From Marinobacter sp. F4218 (GTDB taxonomy: Bacteria > Pseudomonadota > Gammaproteobacteria > Pseudomonadales > Oleiphilaceae), in contig NZ_JAHZIL010000004.1 in the NCBI RefSeq assembly GCF_019443085.1, forward strand, positions 186,001 through 250,000: DNA of 64,000 nt, written 5' to 3'. The notes beneath the pieces were generated by a model that did no database searches, had not been told where the DNA came from, and saw only the letters and a list, made by a program, of their open reading frames with translations. The position numbers were made by a program, and so were the translations under genes. Below, piece by piece: positions 63,254 to 64,000 of this stretch (the stretch's first letter is position 1; every line of letters starts with the position of its first letter).

Positions 63254-64000
63254 ATGGAATTATTCAGACCTAGATTAACTGACTATCACGGAATTCATAA
63301 ATCTCAATCAGATTTGGATTTTGCCATTCAATTTTTTGATGAGGATATCCCCCTATACATTGACCCATTTCTTTTATGGAAGTCACCATCACAACAAGAT
63401 CAAGCGTTACACACAGCTATTACAAATTCATTTAATCATTTAAACTTTCTTGTTAAAAAAAACCGCGAAGATGATGCTGTTGAAACGCTTATCAATCTAT
63501 CTGAATGTTCAGAGGTAGGTCTCGGTTTATCAAAAACGAGAAAGGGGGTAAAGATTGGTGCAAAACAGGCCAATGAAATACTCAGTCTCTTTAAAGATAT
63601 ACCTGAATATAGTCAGTTTGGTTTTACACATTTTGAAATCATACAGCTATATGTTTCTGGAATTTCTAAAGACAGAATCAGTGATATAGCTTGCAACTAC
63701 ATAAAATCCTTCTTAATCGATTACACAGTTGAGCAGTGTGAACTAAATAACATTCCAATAGAAGGTGTAATTCTTGATTCTGTGTATAACTATCAAAAAA
63801 ATTCACTTGATTTTAACCAGAAATTGTATTTGCCTGTCAACCCAGTAACGAAGGAACCAATAATATTTACACCCAAACGCTGGTTAAGATTCAATCCCTG
63901 GATTAATTTTGAAGATTACTTTAAATCTCATTGCCCTAGGGACGAAATATTCAACCCAGAAGAGCCAGAAGAACGAGTGAAGGTTCTAAATTTCAATAGA
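63254..64000 (+). CDS. Cassette 2 gene, unknown protein (3' end outside window)
   Basis: Open frame from the ATG at 63254 to the window edge, at least 249 aa, beginning MELFRPRLTDYHGIHKSQSD. It is AT-rich (roughly two-thirds A+T), soluble and acidic, with no membrane segment or signal. Conspicuous blocks are IPLYIDPFLLWKSPSQQDQA (~32-51), SEVGLGLSKTRKGVKIGAK and TPKRWLRFNPWINFEDYF. I cannot assign a family or catalytic motif. An ATG at 63250 stops after seven codons and is dismissed. It begins 28 bp after the junction GTTAGAC, so it is the second gene cassette. Confidence 0.75.
   Translation, partial: MELFRPRLTDYHGIHKSQSDLDFAIQFFDEDIPLYIDPFLLWKSPSQQDQALHTAITNSFNHLNFLVKKNREDDAVETLINLSECSEVGLGLSKTRKGVKIGAKQANEILSLFKDIPEYSQFGFTHFEIIQLYVSGISKDRISDIACNYIKSFLIDYTVEQCELNNIPIEGVILDSVYNYQKNSLDFNQKLYLPVNPVTKEPIIFTPKRWLRFNPWINFEDYFKSHCPRDEIFNPEEPEERVKVLNFNR

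Noticed and set aside
63250..63273. ATG at 63250 as the start of the second cassette gene
   Set aside because: It meets a TAG after seven codons; the ATG at 63254 in another frame stays open to the window end.

Overview
The window is GC-rich chromosomal DNA from a marine gammaproteobacterium, most likely Marinobacter or a close relative. This is inferred from the mutS-fdxA pairing, the complete liu (leucine/isovalerate) cluster, the many acyl-CoA enzymes and the general gene repertoire; no rRNA or other phylogenetic marker settles it. Nearly all of 1-55.4 kb reads as ordinary chromosome with tight gene spacing. The right end (about 55.4-64 kb) is accessory DNA, with duplicated gene ends, an ice-binding lipoprotein and AT-rich integron-type gene cassettes.

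Left part (1-30 kb): the mutS 3' part, fdxA, a LysE exporter, an unknown 344-aa protein, a DegV lipid-binding protein, a ferritin-like hydrolase and an acyl-CoA synthetase. Next come a FixL/FixJ-like two-component pair, a MocR regulator divergent from phzF (repeated CGGTACAG half-sites lie between them), a zinc alcohol dehydrogenase and a flavoprotein. A three-gene membrane set follows (His-rich secreted protein, HupE/UreJ, transmembrane anchor), probably linked to metals. Then a lipoprotein, SulP permease plus universal stress protein, a DUF4010/MgtC-type membrane protein, alkB, a TerB-DnaJ cochaperone, a methyltransferase, cardiolipin synthase and an amidase.

Middle part (28-42.5 kb): two c-di-GMP genes, a TruC-type pseudouridine synthase translationally coupled to an RND efflux pair, and ilvGM. 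ilvGM is preceded by a clear attenuator with a 30-codon leader peptide in which 12 of 13 consecutive codons are Val/Ile/Leu. Cyanase (cynS) is divergent from a PAS-AAA+-Fis sigma-54 activator. Their intergenic region holds a strong sigma-54 promoter for cynS and three copies of ACGA-N4-TCGT placed like upstream activator sites.

Catabolic cluster (42.5-55.4 kb): a MerR-type LiuR regulator sits between a leftward thiolase/acyl-CoA dehydrogenase/SDR operon and a rightward liuABCDE - carboxymuconolactone-decarboxylase-like - acyl-CoA synthetase operon. Together these could take isovaleryl-CoA to acetyl-CoA and acetoacetate.

Right end: the last 148 bp of the acyl-CoA synthetase locus (27 codons plus terminator) occur again 2.54 kb downstream. 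They bracket an insert carrying a 664-aa protein of unknown function with a papain-like spacing of Gln/Cys, His and Asn. After an AT-rich gap come the DUF3494 ice-binding lipoprotein, a palindromic repeat, and a lemA/TPM-domain operon. The window ends in an integron cassette without an adjacent integrase. Its attC site has arms differing by three unpaired bases, and its R'' box GGCTAAC is the exact complement of the GTTAGCC at the cassette's own 5' junction. A second cassette with an unrecognised gene runs off the window.
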